Notes: generated from the sequence alone by a model not told the origin. Counted from the first letter of the stretch, positions 1-10,753 are shown. The stretch is DNA of 64,000 bases from Halomonas sp. (GCF_011050415.1 NZ_DRFS01000019.1:248001-312000), one strand, 5' to 3'. Program-made: numbers and translations.

Positions 1-1
1 C

Positions 2-220
2 TTACCAGCGGTGCTGGCGACCAACATTGAAAGTGAGCTGACCCGTTTCGTGATTGCCTGCCTCTCGATGACGCAGCTGGTGTATATGTCGGAAATTGGC
101 GCGCTGCTGCTCAAGTCGAAAATTCCCATCAAGTTCTGGGAGCTGGCGGTGGTTTTCCTACTGCGTACCGCGATTACGTTGCCGATCATTGCCTTTATGG
201 CCCATACGTTTTTCTTCTAA
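2..220 (+). CDS. YjiH-like membrane protein, C-terminal fragment
   Basis: Only the last 72 codons lie in the window; the reading frame is open to the left edge, so the start is missing. The fragment has two hydrophobic helices and the segment around SMTQLVYMSEIGALLLKSK, which resembles the C-terminus of YjiH-type proteins with a nucleoside-recognition (GATE) domain. These are inner-membrane proteins of poorly known function, probably transporters. The stop is 10 bases before the start of the decarboxylase gene, so the two are probably co-transcribed. The family call rests on a short segment and is moderate. Confidence 0.65.
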   Translation, partial: LPAVLATNIESELTRFVIACLSMTQLVYMSEIGALLLKSKIPIKFWELAVVFLLRTAITLPIIAFMAHTFFF

Positions 221-230
221 GGGGCCTGCA

Positions 231-1904
231 ATGAACGCTGATGCAAAGAGCGCTGATGCACAGAACAACCATGCAACCATGACCTGTGCCGAGCTACTGA
301 TTCACCTGCTGCGCGATACTTACGGGGTGCGTACTCTGTTCGGTATCCCCGGCGTGCATACGGTGGAACTTTACCGGGGGCTGGAAGGCAGTGATGTGAG
401 GCACATCACCCCGCGCCATGAGCAGGGCGCGGGGTTTATGGCCGACGGTTATGCCCGCGCCAGCGGCCAGCCGGGGGTGTGCCTGATTATCACCGGGCCG
501 GGGATGACCAATATTGCCACCGCCATGGGCCAGGCCCTGGCGGACTCGATCCCAATGCTGGTGATCTCCAGCGTTAACCGCCGCGATACCTTGGGCTTAG
601 GGCAGGGGCGGTTGCATGAGTTGCCTAGCCAGCAGCAGATGATCAGCGGCTTGGCGCGGTTTAGCCACACGCTGTTGGATGCCAATACGCTACCCGAGGT
701 GCTGGCCCGCGCCTTTGCCGTGTTCAACGGCGCTCGGCCGGGCCCGGTACATATCGAAATCCCCATCGATCTGTTCAATGCACCGGTGAACGCGCCGGTG
801 AGTTGGCAGGCGCCGAGGCTTTACCGCGCCGCGCCTGATCCGGAAGGGCTTGCCGAAGCCGCCCGCTTGTTACACGCGGCGAAGCAGCCCCTGGTGTTAT
901 TAGGCGGTGGCTGCATTTCAGCGCCAGAGGCAGCGCGGGCTTTGGTAGAAAAGCTCGATGCCCCCGCGGTAACGACCATTAACGCTAAAGGGCTGCTAGG
1001 CCGTGACCATCCGCTGGACTTGGGTGCTAATGCGGCACTGCCCGCAGTGCGTGAATTGGCGGCCAATGCCGATGTGATTCTGGCGGTGGGCACCGAGCTT
1101 GGCGAGACCGACTACGACGTAGTGTTTGATGGTGGCTTTCACCTCAACGGCACGCTGATTCGTATTGACCTCGACCCAGAGCAACTGGTGCGCAACCAGC
1201 GCACCACGCTTGGACTGGTGGGCGATGCTGGGCGTAGCCTTGAGCTTCTGCTGGGCCATTTCTCCGAGCCATTGCAGCGCGACGGCAAAGCGAGAACCGC
1301 TGCCGTATTGAGCGCACTGAACCTTCACAACGACCCAGCCTTCAGCGACTTTGTGCCGCTGTATGCAACGCTTGCCGAGCACCTACCTGAGGCCATTCTG
1401 GTGGGCGACTCCACCGCACCGGTATACGCCGGCAACCACCTAGTCAGCCAGCCCGCGCCCAGGCGTTATTTCAATGCCTCGACGGGTTACGGCACCTTGG
1501 GCTATGGACTACCGGCGGCGTTGGGCGCACAGCTGGCTCGGGCGGATCTTCCGGTGGTGGCACTGGTGGGTGATGGCGGGGTGATGTTTACGCTCTCGGA
1601 AATCGCAACAGCGGTAGAAGAGCGTCTGCCAGTGGTGATTGTGCTGTGGCACAACGCCGGTTATGAAGAGATTCGTCGCTATATGGATGCCAACGGTGTT
1701 GCCCGCTTAGGCGTCGATATCCAAGCCCCCAACTTCCTCACTCTGGCCGAAGGCTTTGGATGCCCCGGCGTTTTAGTTGAAAGCCCCGCTGAGTTTGCCA
1801 AGGTGCTCGCCAACCGCGAAACGAATGGGCCGTTACTGATCGAAATTGACGCCGCTGCTTGGCAAAAAAACCTGCTAATACCAGGAGGCTACAATGAACA
1901 ATAA
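231..1904 (+). CDS. aruI: Thiamine-diphosphate decarboxylase, 5-guanidino-2-oxopentanoate (2-ketoarginine) decarboxylase-like
   Basis: This 557-residue protein has the three-domain layout of ThDP-dependent 2-oxo acid decarboxylases. The N-terminal domain carries FGIPGVHTVELYRG and HEQGA (residues 63-67, with the catalytic Glu64). The C-terminal domain has the GDGG diphosphate-binding motif followed by HNAGYEE. It most resembles AruI, which decarboxylates 2-ketoarginine to 4-guanidinobutyraldehyde in the arginine transaminase pathway. The frame is open upstream to about base 96, but the ATG at 231 follows a GGGG stretch and avoids overlap with the preceding gene. The 3' end overlaps the permease start by 11 bases. 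No arginine transaminase or guanidinobutyrase lies in the window, so the true 2-oxo acid is uncertain. Confidence 0.85.
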   Translation: MNADAKSADAQNNHATMTCAELLIHLLRDTYGVRTLFGIPGVHTVELYRGLEGSDVRHITPRHEQGAGFMADGYARASGQPGVCLIITGPGMTNIATAMGQALADSIPMLVISSVNRRDTLGLGQGRLHELPSQQQMISGLARFSHTLLDANTLPEVLARAFAVFNGARPGPVHIEIPIDLFNAPVNAPVSWQAPRLYRAAPDPEGLAEAARLLHAAKQPLVLLGGGCISAPEAARALVEKLDAPAVTTINAKGLLGRDHPLDLGANAALPAVRELAANADVILAVGTELGETDYDVVFDGGFHLNGTLIRIDLDPEQLVRNQRTTLGLVGDAGRSLELLLGHFSEPLQRDGKARTAAVLSALNLHNDPAFSDFVPLYATLAEHLPEAILVGDSTAPVYAGNHLVSQPAPRRYFNASTGYGTLGYGLPAALGAQLARADLPVVALVGDGGVMFTLSEIATAVEERLPVVIVLWHNAGYEEIRRYMDANGVARLGVDIQAPNFLTLAEGFGCPGVLVESPAEFAKVLANRETNGPLLIEIDAAAWQKNLLIPGGYNEQ

Positions 1905-3204
1905 TCGTGTGTTGGGCCAGGATACCCTCTCAGCGGATAGCGTTGAGCACAGCCTTGGACTGCCTGGGACTTTTGCACTGTGGCTTGGTGCCAATGTGGT
2001 GGTTACTACCATTCTTACCGGTATGTTTTTGGTACCCGACCTCACTTTTCAGCATGCCATGCTGCTGATCGTATTGGGCTCAGCGATCGGTATTATTCCC
2101 TTGGTATTAATTGGCGTAATGGGGCAGCAAACGGGAATGACGACCATGGTGCTGGCACGGGGCACTTTTGGCCGCAAGGGGGCTAATTTCCCTGCCTGGG
2201 TTAATTTGCTAGCGCTCATTGCGTGGAGTTGGATTCAAGCGCTGTTGGCGGGCATGAGCCTCGATTACGCGGTTGAAAGCTTAACCGGGTACTCCAATGT
2301 GGCGCTGTTTACAGTCCTGTGTGAGTCACTGGTAGTAATTATTGCCTTGCGCGGCCATTTAGGTATCGAAAAGGTAGAAAAAATAGCCGCGGTGCTGATG
2401 GTAGGGCTATCGGCAGTGGTACTTTTCGCGCTAAATCGTCACTACGATTTGCCAAGCATTAGCCAGCTAGAACCGGAGGGGGTGCTAGGCGGCGGCGTAG
2501 TGTTTGATATTGTTGTCGCAACCGCTTTTTCCTGGATTCCATTAGCAGCGGATTACAACCGCCACTGCCGATCGCTAAAAGCTGCCATTGTAGGCACTTG
2601 GGGCGGTTACGTTACCGCCACATTGATTGCGATGGGATTGGGAGCGACGGTCTCGGCGCTTTCTATTACAGTTGGCATGGAGCAAACCTATGACCCAACA
2701 GCGCTGCTTAGCGGTTTTGGGTTTGGTGTACCTGCCGCTCTGGTTATCTTCTTTTCAGTACTGACGACCAACGTAATGTGCGTATATAGCGCAACGCTTT
2801 CATTTATGAGCGTACGTCCTAAGGTGGCGTTTTGGAAACCGGCGTTAATCATTGGTGTGGTGTCAGTGGTTGGCGCATTGATCCCTGGCATTCTTGACCA
2901 GTTCCAGACCTTTCTTTTGATTATCGGTAGCGTTTTTATTCCGGCCTTTTCCCTGATGATCGTCGATTACTACCTGTTGGGACGACAGCGCTATACCTCG
3001 GCGCAGTTGATCCAGGCTGAACATAGTCTTCCTGCTTTTAACTGGCTTGCGCTGGGCAGCTACGCGGTAGGCGCGCTGCTGGCCTATTACTGGAATTGGG
3101 TAGCGCCGCTGGACTTTGGCGCTTCGCTGCCGGTTTTTGTGATCACAGGCGCGCTCTATTTTGTGGTCAGTAAGGCGGCTGTTGCGAAGCGGGTAATCGT
3201 ATGA
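1894..3204 (+). CDS. NCS1-family permease (cytosine permease-like)
   Basis: This is a 436-residue integral membrane protein with about 12 hydrophobic segments. The segment AFSWIPLAADYNRH is typical of the CodB branch of the nucleobase:cation symporter-1 family. Such proteins import nucleobases, hydantoins or related small nitrogen compounds with protons or sodium. The ATG at 1894 follows a strong AGGAGG (1883-1888), which fixes the start even though it lies inside the decarboxylase gene. Its TGA overlaps the next ATG (ATGA at 3201). Location between a 2-ketoarginine decarboxylase-like enzyme and an aldehyde dehydrogenase suggests that it imports the nitrogenous substrate of this pathway; this is inference. 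Confidence 0.85.
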   Translation: MNNNRVLGQDTLSADSVEHSLGLPGTFALWLGANVVVTTILTGMFLVPDLTFQHAMLLIVLGSAIGIIPLVLIGVMGQQTGMTTMVLARGTFGRKGANFPAWVNLLALIAWSWIQALLAGMSLDYAVESLTGYSNVALFTVLCESLVVIIALRGHLGIEKVEKIAAVLMVGLSAVVLFALNRHYDLPSISQLEPEGVLGGGVVFDIVVATAFSWIPLAADYNRHCRSLKAAIVGTWGGYVTATLIAMGLGATVSALSITVGMEQTYDPTALLSGFGFGVPAALVIFFSVLTTNVMCVYSATLSFMSVRPKVAFWKPALIIGVVSVVGALIPGILDQFQTFLLIIGSVFIPAFSLMIVDYYLLGRQRYTSAQLIQAEHSLPAFNWLALGSYAVGALLAYYWNWVAPLDFGASLPVFVITGALYFVVSKAAVAKRVIV

Positions 3205-3935
3205 GCCTGCAGCGCATCAATGAAAAACAGTGGTACCGCACCGCGCCCAAGGCCGACGGTATCACCCTTATCGACGAGCCTTGGATCAAACCGTTTTATC
3301 GCTGCAATATTTGGCATGTTCAGGGCAGCAAGCGCGGCATGGTTGTGGACTTTGGTCTGGGTGCTGTGCCGTTACGCCAGCATGTGGCGCTGCTTAGCGA
3401 GCGTGATCTTTTGGCGGTGGCAAGCCACACGCATTTTGATCATATCGGCGCAGCCCACGAGTTTGGCTGCTGTCATGTACATGCCGCCGAGGCAGAGATT
3501 CTTGAATCGCCCGATAACGCACGCACCTTGGCAGACCAGTTTCTTAGTGATGATATGTTTGAGGCGCTTCCCGACAAGCCATACTCCCACGCGCGCTACT
3601 GTATTACGGCGCCCCAGCAGGTATGCCCTTTAGAGGATGGCGAAATACTGGATTTAGGTAATCGCCAGTGGGAGGTGATTCATACGCCTGGGCATTCCCC
3701 GGGCGGTATTGCGCTTTGGGAATCAGCAACGCAAACCCTGATATCGGGCGACTTAATTTATGACGGCCCGCTCATCGAAGATCTCTGGCACAGCAATTTG
3801 ATCGATTATGCCACCAGTATGCGACGGCTGAGAGAGCTGCCGGCACGCACAGTTCATGGCGGTCACTTCCCCAGTTTTAGCGGCCAACATCTCAAGCAAC
3901 TTATCGATGGTTGGCTTCGACAACACGACCTTTAA
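3201..3935 (+). CDS. MBL-fold metallo-hydrolase
   Basis: This 244-residue protein has the full zinc site of the metallo-beta-lactamase fold: HTHFDH at residues 76-81, a later His in HTPGHSPGG, Asp in SGDLIYD, and a final His in VHGGHFPSF. It has no signal peptide, so it acts in the cytoplasm. The start overlaps the permease stop (ATGA). Members of this fold hydrolyse thioesters, lactones, phosphodiesters and other bonds, and the sequence alone does not tell which. A role in the adjacent decarboxylase/dehydrogenase route is likely from the gene order but unproven. Confidence 0.85.
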   Translation: MSLQRINEKQWYRTAPKADGITLIDEPWIKPFYRCNIWHVQGSKRGMVVDFGLGAVPLRQHVALLSERDLLAVASHTHFDHIGAAHEFGCCHVHAAEAEILESPDNARTLADQFLSDDMFEALPDKPYSHARYCITAPQQVCPLEDGEILDLGNRQWEVIHTPGHSPGGIALWESATQTLISGDLIYDGPLIEDLWHSNLIDYATSMRRLRELPARTVHGGHFPSFSGQHLKQLIDGWLRQHDL

Positions 3936-3948
3936 AGGAGTTACCAAG

Positions 3949-5421
3949 GTGTCTACTTCTTCAAGCGCACAACACGCTTCTTTATTAGATAAACAATTTA
4001 TCAATAACCAGTGGGTCGCCTCTTCAAGTACCCGGCTGCTCGATGTGATGAACCCCTACCGCGAGGAGCGCATTGCTCAAGTCACTGCAGGGGATGCGGC
4101 CGATGTAGACGCCGCGGTAAAAGCCGCCCAGCAGGCGCAGCCCGCTTGGCAGGCATTGGGCGGTGCTGCTCGTGCGAAATATCTTGATGGGTTTGCCGAT
4201 GCGCTGGAGGCCCGCCGAGACTCGATTATCACGCTTTCGGCGACCAACAACGGCAAGCCATTAGCGGAAGCGGGTATTGATCTAGACGATGCGATTGCCT
4301 GCTACCGCTACTACGCGAAGCAGGCTAAGGCGCTGGATGCTCGCCAGGGCGAGTTGGTTAGTGTGGAAATGGAAGGCGTTGAGGCGCGCACTTATCACGA
4401 CCCTGTGGGGGTAGTGGGGCTGATCTCACCCTGGAATTTCCCGCTGGTAACCAGTGCCTGGAAGCTTGCGCCCGCTTTGGCGGCCGGCTGCACCGCGGTG
4501 CTCAAACCTTCAGAAGTGACGCCGCTCCCCGAGCTAGTACTGGCAGATATAGCCCTTGAAATTGGCCTGCCCTCCGGTGTGCTCAACCTGCTTAATGGCG
4601 ACGGCGAAGGGATCGGTGCGCCGCTAACCAGTCACCCTGGTATAGATAAAATCTCTTTTACCGGCAGTAACCGGGTAGGTGAAACGGTGATGCAAACCGC
4701 CGCCGCTCGCACCGCTAACGTTTCTCTAGAGCTAGGCGGAAAATCCCCCATTCTAGTAATGGAAGACGCCGACCCAACCCAAGCCGCTGACTGGGTGATG
4801 GCGGGTATCTACTTCAATGCCGGGCAAATATGCTCCGCCACATCGCGCTTATTGGTACACGAAGACGTAGCGGAAGCGCTCTATGCCGCCCTCGCAGAGC
4901 GTATGGATGCGCTTACTCTGGGCGACCCGCTTGCCGAAGACACCGACCTGGGCCCACTGACCAGCGCCAAACAGCGCGACGCAGTGCAGCGCTATTTGGA
5001 TCTTGCTGAACAGGAAGGGCTAACGTCAGTGCGTGATGGGCAACATCGCACTTTGCCCGCGAAGGGATACTTCCTAGCACCTACGCTTTACCGCGATGTG
5101 CCGGTGGAGAGTCGCTTATGGCAGGAAGAGATTTTTGGCCCGGTGCTCTGCGGCCGCAGCGTGGCAAGCGAAGCCGAAGCTATTCAGCTTGCCAACGACA
5201 GCGCCTATGGCTTGGCAGCCACGGTGATTAGCGGCGACTCTGAGCGTGCAAAGCGCATTGGTCGCCAGCTCAGGGCTGGTAGCATCTGGTACAACAGCGA
5301 GCAGCTAGTGCTACCCGAAACCGCCTGGGGCGGCTTCAAGCGCAGTGGCATTGGCCGTGAATTGGGCCCTTGGGGGCTAAGTGCGTACCTTGAAGTGAAG
5401 CATGTAATTGGGCCAGCTTAA
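3949..5421 (+). CDS. NAD(P)-dependent aldehyde dehydrogenase, aminoaldehyde/betaine-aldehyde type
   Basis: The protein is 490 residues and has the ALDH hallmarks: SPWNFP (160-165), FTGS (237-240), catalytic Glu261 in ELGG and catalytic Cys295 in FNAGQICSA. The C-terminal block WGGFKRSGIGRELGPWG is characteristic of enzymes that oxidise omega-aminoaldehydes. An open frame extends upstream into the hydrolase gene, but a GTG at 3949 lies 8 bases after AAGGAG (3935-3940), just past the preceding stop, so I choose it. If the upstream enzyme makes 4-guanidinobutyraldehyde, this enzyme would oxidise it to 4-guanidinobutyrate. The TAA overlaps the stop of the convergent lyase gene by four bases. Confidence 0.88.
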   Translation: MSTSSSAQHASLLDKQFINNQWVASSSTRLLDVMNPYREERIAQVTAGDAADVDAAVKAAQQAQPAWQALGGAARAKYLDGFADALEARRDSIITLSATNNGKPLAEAGIDLDDAIACYRYYAKQAKALDARQGELVSVEMEGVEARTYHDPVGVVGLISPWNFPLVTSAWKLAPALAAGCTAVLKPSEVTPLPELVLADIALEIGLPSGVLNLLNGDGEGIGAPLTSHPGIDKISFTGSNRVGETVMQTAAARTANVSLELGGKSPILVMEDADPTQAADWVMAGIYFNAGQICSATSRLLVHEDVAEALYAALAERMDALTLGDPLAEDTDLGPLTSAKQRDAVQRYLDLAEQEGLTSVRDGQHRTLPAKGYFLAPTLYRDVPVESRLWQEEIFGPVLCGRSVASEAEAIQLANDSAYGLAATVISGDSERAKRIGRQLRAGSIWYNSEQLVLPETAWGGFKRSGIGRELGPWGLSAYLEVKHVIGPA

Positions 5422-6359
5422 GCGTCGCGCACTGGCATGGCATAACGCCGGGTCGATTTCCCGGCTTTTACCACCTGTCCCGGCACGTCATGGCCAATAA
5501 GATCGGGGAGGGTGGCAGCTACTTCAAGCAGCGCATCCAGATCGACGCCGGTATCGACGCCCATGGCCTCAAACATATGCACCAGGTCTTCGGTGCATAC
5601 ATTTCCGCTAGCGCCGGGAGCGAAGGGGCAACCGCCTAGCCCACCTAGTGCGGCGTCGAAGCGGGTAATCCCTGCTTGCCACGAAGCTAAGGCGTTGGCT
5701 AAGCCCATGCCGCGAGTGTCGTGAAAGTGCACCGTTAAAGGTATTTCTGGCCAGCGCTCAAGCACTGTTTCACACAGGCGCTTCACCTGGGCAGGGTTGG
5801 CCATGCCGGTGGTATCGCAGAGCGTGATGCCCTGAATGCCAAGGCCGATAAGCTTTTCAACAAGCTCTACTACCCGCGCTTCAGGTACCTCGCCCTCAAA
5901 CGGGCAGCCAAAAGCGGTGGAGAGCGAGGCGTTGATAAACACGCCGCTACCCTGAGTCGCTTCTAAGATAGCCGCGAACTGTTCAAGGGATTGTTCCGGC
6001 GTCATGCGCAGGTTGGCCAGACCGTGGCTGTTGCTGGCGGACATCACCAGATTGATTTCATCTACTTGGCAGGCAAGAGCCCGCTCGGTGCCCTTTACAT
6101 TAGGCACCAGCACGGTGATATCAACTCCCTCCCGACGCTGAATGCCGGTGACTACGTCGGCGGCATCGCGCAGGTTGGGAATCGCTTTAGGCGACGTAAA
6201 CGACGTTGCTTCGATTCGCCGTAGGCCGGTGGTGGAGAGCGCATCGATCCAGCGGATTTTCTCTTCGGTGGGCACAAAGCGTGCCTCAATCTGCAGGCCA
6301 TCCCGGGGGGCGACTTCGTTGATTTCGATCTTGGTGGGGCATGGGATTGGCTGGTTCAT
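5418..6359 (-). CDS. Hydroxymethylglutaryl-CoA lyase
   Basis: This 313-residue protein has the DRE-TIM barrel motifs of HMG-CoA lyase: EVAPRDGLQ near residues 15-23, HFHDTRG (metal-binding His pair), and the signature GGCPFAPGASGNV with the active-site Cys. The family cleaves 3-hydroxy-3-methylglutaryl-CoA to acetyl-CoA and acetoacetate. The frame stays open upstream into the CoA-transferase gene, but the ATG at 6359 gives the conserved N-terminus and standard length. It lies 10 bases after the CoA-transferase stop, so the two form an operon. No leucine-degradation genes are nearby, which suggests an external acid such as 3-hydroxy-3-methylglutarate is activated by the partner enzyme; that substrate is inferred. 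Confidence 0.9.
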   Translation of the reverse strand: MNQPIPCPTKIEINEVAPRDGLQIEARFVPTEEKIRWIDALSTTGLRRIEATSFTSPKAIPNLRDAADVVTGIQRREGVDITVLVPNVKGTERALACQVDEINLVMSASNSHGLANLRMTPEQSLEQFAAILEATQGSGVFINASLSTAFGCPFEGEVPEARVVELVEKLIGLGIQGITLCDTTGMANPAQVKRLCETVLERWPEIPLTVHFHDTRGMGLANALASWQAGITRFDAALGGLGGCPFAPGASGNVCTEDLVHMFEAMGVDTGVDLDALLEVAATLPDLIGHDVPGQVVKAGKSTRRYAMPVRDA

Positions 6360-6369
6360 AATGCGTTCC

Positions 6370-7575
6370 TTAAATAATGCCCGCTTGGCGAAGCTTGGCG
6401 CGGGTTTCGTGATCAATGCCCAGCTCATCCAAGACATCGTCGGTATGCTGGCCAAGAGTCGGGCCACCGTCGCCGATTCGCCCAGGGGTAGCGCTAAGCT
6501 TGGGCAGTACACCGGGTACTTTGAGCGGTTTACCGTTGGGGCGAGTGAAGGTTTGAATCATCTCCCGCGCCAAATAATGCGGATCAAAGGCGATATCTTG
6601 CGCGGTGTAGGGGTAGCCAGCGGGAACGCGGGCGTCATCCAAGGCTTGCAGAATGGCATCCCGAGGACGCTCTGCCGTCCAATTTTGAATCGCGGCATCA
6701 ATCATCTCGGCTTGCTGGCTGCGCCCATCGTTGTGGGCCAGTGCCGGGTCGTTGGCGAGATCATCACGACCAATCACGCCCATTAAGCGCTTAAAGATGC
6801 TGTCGCCGTTACCGGCAATCAGCACGTAATCGCCACCCTGGCAGCGGTAGGCGTTTGAGGGGGTAATGCCGGGCAGGGCGCTGCCGCTGGGTTCGCGAAC
6901 CTGGCCGCTGGCATCGAATTCTGGCAGCAGGCTCTCCATCATTGCGAACACCGACTCGTACAGCGCGACATCAATCTCTTGGCCCAGACCGCTGCGGTTG
7001 CGCTCCTGAAGCGCCATTAGCGTTCCAATCACGGCATAGAGCGCGGAAAGCGAGTCGCCAATGCTCACGCCCACCCGTACTGAAGGCTCTCCCGGCTGCC
7101 CGGTAAGATAACGCAGCCCGCCCATGGCTTCGCCAATTACCCCAAAGCCTGGCTTGTCGCGGTAGGGCCCCGTTTGCCCGTAGCCGGAAATATGCACCAT
7201 GATCAGCCGTGGGTTGAGTTTGGAGAGCGTTTCCCAGCCTAGCCCCCAGTTGTCTAGCGTGCCGGGGCGGAAGTTTTCCACCACCACATCGGCCTCGGCG
7301 GCGAGCTGACGCACCAGGCCTTGACCCTCTTCACTGCGCAAATCCAGCGCCACCGAGCGTTTGTTGCGGGTCTGGACATGCCACCACAGCGAGGTGCCGT
7401 CTTCAATCATTCGCCATTTGCGAAGTGGGTCACCGGTGCCAGGGGGCTCAATTTTAATCACGTCGGCGCCGAACTCACCCAGCAGTTTGGTGGCGAAAGG
7501 CCCTGCAATCAGTTGGCCTAGCTCAAGCACTTTTAAGCCCTGTAGCGGAAGCTGGCGCGCTTCGGAAGCATTCAT
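6370..7575 (-). CDS. CaiB/BaiF-family CoA transferase
   Basis: This 401-residue class III CoA transferase has the family N-terminal block (GLKVLELGQLIAGPFATKLL), the VENFRPG motif near residue 100, and the expected catalytic Asp at 174 in SIGDSLSALY. Such enzymes move CoA between carboxylic acids in the cytoplasm. The gene is first in a two-gene leftward operon with HMG-CoA lyase and is transcribed divergently from a LysR regulator. By context it probably activates the acid that the lyase then cleaves, with succinyl-CoA or a similar donor. Donor and acceptor cannot be read from the sequence. Confidence 0.88.
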   Translation of the reverse strand: MNASEARQLPLQGLKVLELGQLIAGPFATKLLGEFGADVIKIEPPGTGDPLRKWRMIEDGTSLWWHVQTRNKRSVALDLRSEEGQGLVRQLAAEADVVVENFRPGTLDNWGLGWETLSKLNPRLIMVHISGYGQTGPYRDKPGFGVIGEAMGGLRYLTGQPGEPSVRVGVSIGDSLSALYAVIGTLMALQERNRSGLGQEIDVALYESVFAMMESLLPEFDASGQVREPSGSALPGITPSNAYRCQGGDYVLIAGNGDSIFKRLMGVIGRDDLANDPALAHNDGRSQQAEMIDAAIQNWTAERPRDAILQALDDARVPAGYPYTAQDIAFDPHYLAREMIQTFTRPNGKPLKVPGVLPKLSATPGRIGDGGPTLGQHTDDVLDELGIDHETRAKLRQAGII

Positions 7576-7666
7576 TAAGGCTGTCCTCTACTTATCGTTA
7601 TCATCATTCATTGTCAGCATGCGTGAGCCGACCAAAGGCGACAATTAGGCAATGGGTAACAAAGGG

Positions 7667-7681
7667 TTCGTCGGTGACGAA
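7667..7681. promoter_or_regulatory. Candidate LysR-type operator between the CoA-transferase and lysR genes
   Basis: TTCGTC-GGT-GACGAA is a perfect inverted repeat. Its inner part fits the T-N11-A pattern of LysR-family boxes (T at 7668, A at 7680). It lies about 45 bases upstream of the LysR gene in the divergent intergenic region. A second, wider pair (ATTGTC at 7610, GACAAT at 7640) is also present. Binding is inferred only. Confidence 0.4.
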
Positions 7682-7725
7682 GGTGTGCGCTAGCATAAGC
7701 AGGTTGCCTTCAAGGAGTCCGTTGC

Positions 7726-9409
<1,684 letters not shown>

Positions 9410-9665
9410 TTATTATTGGAAGGCAGCCTAACGGCCTATTGAGAAAGCCTACGGCTGCGTTAGATATTCATCTTTGGTCGTATGATGTTAAATAACGGGG
9501 CAAAATAGCCCGCTATAGCGGCGTTTCTAGCCATCGTATTTTACGAAGACAGCCTTCTTGAACGTCGATTTGAGCCCTTGAGACGCTTGTTTCAAGATCA
9601 AGTAAGCGTTACCCGAAGAGCTACAAGAACCACACCCAATAACGACAACCGTAGAGAGTCATCCC

Positions 9666-10646
9666 ATGCGGAAACAACTGCTTGCCACGCTGGCTACCCT
9701 AGGCATGCTAACGACGGCCCCCTTCGTCTTAGCTAACCCAATCGAAATTCAAGTTAATAACACCATGAGTGAAGGTGGTTCAGAAAGCGCTGCGGTAGAA
9801 CGCTTTGCTGAATATCTAGAAGAGCAGGCCCCAGGTCGCTTTGATGTGCGGCCATTCCTAGCGGGATCGCTGGGCGGTGAGAATGCTATTCTGGAATTGC
9901 TCAATCTGGGCCAGACCCAGCTCTCCATCACTGGCGGTAACTGGCGCCAGCAGTATGCGTCGGAGTACGACGCCATCACCGTGCCCTTCGTTTTTGCAAC
10001 CTGGGATGAGGTCGACGCTTATATGGAAAGCCCCTCTGGCCAGGCGCTGATTGAGCAGGCGGAAAACCAGGGTGGCCTCAAATACTTCGGTACCCAGCAC
10101 CGCGGCCCGCGCCATATGACCGCCAATAAAGCTATCGAAACGCCGGAAGACCTGCAGGGCTTCCGGCTGCGCTTGCCCTCGCTGCCAGTATGGCTAGAAG
10201 TATGGGAAGAGATTGGTGCCCAGGTGGTGAATGTACCCGCGCCGGAAATTTATCTGGCCATGCAGACCCGCCAAGTAGACGGCCACGAAAACTCGCTCTC
10301 TTCGCCCTATACCCGCCGTCTTTGGGAAGTGCAGGATCACATCATCCTTACCAGCCATGTGCAGTTCCCGTGGAACTGGGTAGCAAGCTCACGCTGGTGG
10401 GAAGGTCTGGAAGCTGACGATCAGGCGTTGATCGAGGAAGCCATTCATGTCGCTCGTGAGCATGGCTCTGAGCGTGAACGCGAACTGGATGAGTACTACC
10501 TGGAAGCGCTGCAAGAAGAAGGCATGACGATTATCGAGCCGGATATTGAAGCCTTCCGCGAAGCCGCGTTACCGGCGATTGATCGTGTGATGGCTGAAAT
10601 GGCCGACGGCGTTCGCGAAGATGCGCTGGGCAACCAAAGCGAGTAA
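9666..10646 (+). CDS. TRAP transporter substrate-binding protein (DctP type), set 1
   Basis: This 326-residue periplasmic protein begins with a signal peptide (hydrophobic core to about residue 20, probable cleavage after Ala23). It has the DctP fold signatures, including the conserved ligand-carboxylate Arg169 in RLRLP. It would capture an organic acid and deliver it to the membrane subunits encoded next. The ATG at 9666 follows GAGAG. A strong hairpin after the stop separates it from the small membrane subunit gene. The downstream aldolase suggests a hydroxy- or oxo-diacid as ligand; this is inference. Confidence 0.92.
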   Translation: MRKQLLATLATLGMLTTAPFVLANPIEIQVNNTMSEGGSESAAVERFAEYLEEQAPGRFDVRPFLAGSLGGENAILELLNLGQTQLSITGGNWRQQYASEYDAITVPFVFATWDEVDAYMESPSGQALIEQAENQGGLKYFGTQHRGPRHMTANKAIETPEDLQGFRLRLPSLPVWLEVWEEIGAQVVNVPAPEIYLAMQTRQVDGHENSLSSPYTRRLWEVQDHIILTSHVQFPWNWVASSRWWEGLEADDQALIEEAIHVAREHGSERERELDEYYLEALQEEGMTIIEPDIEAFREAALPAIDRVMAEMADGVREDALGNQSE

Positions 10647-10661
10647 CCCACGCTTGCCATA

Positions 10662-10695
10662 AACAGCGGCGGTCCCATGGGCCGTCGCTGTTTTT
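10662..10695 (+). terminator. Intercistronic hairpin with T-run between TRAP genes, set 1
   Basis: The arms AACAGCG (10662-10668) and CGCTGTT (10686-10692) pair perfectly and extend inward with G-U wobbles to about 14 pairs, followed by TTTTT (10691-10695). It sits between the binding-protein gene and the membrane genes. It probably acts as a partial terminator or 3' stabiliser that raises binding-protein output. Confidence 0.75.
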
Positions 10696-10753
10696 CAAGA
10701 CAAGTAAGTTCTTCATAACAGATAAAAAAGACGTCAGGGTAAGGAGTTCTGCT

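Noticed and set aside
3856..3948. Upstream extension of the aldehyde dehydrogenase into the MBL gene
   Set aside because: The extension overlaps the hydrolase gene by 80 bases, is not conserved in character, and a strong ribosome site precedes the GTG at 3949.
6142..6786. A 214-codon plus-strand frame across the HMG-CoA lyase/CoA-transferase junction
   Set aside because: Both minus-strand genes there have complete conserved motifs. The plus-strand translation resembles no protein.
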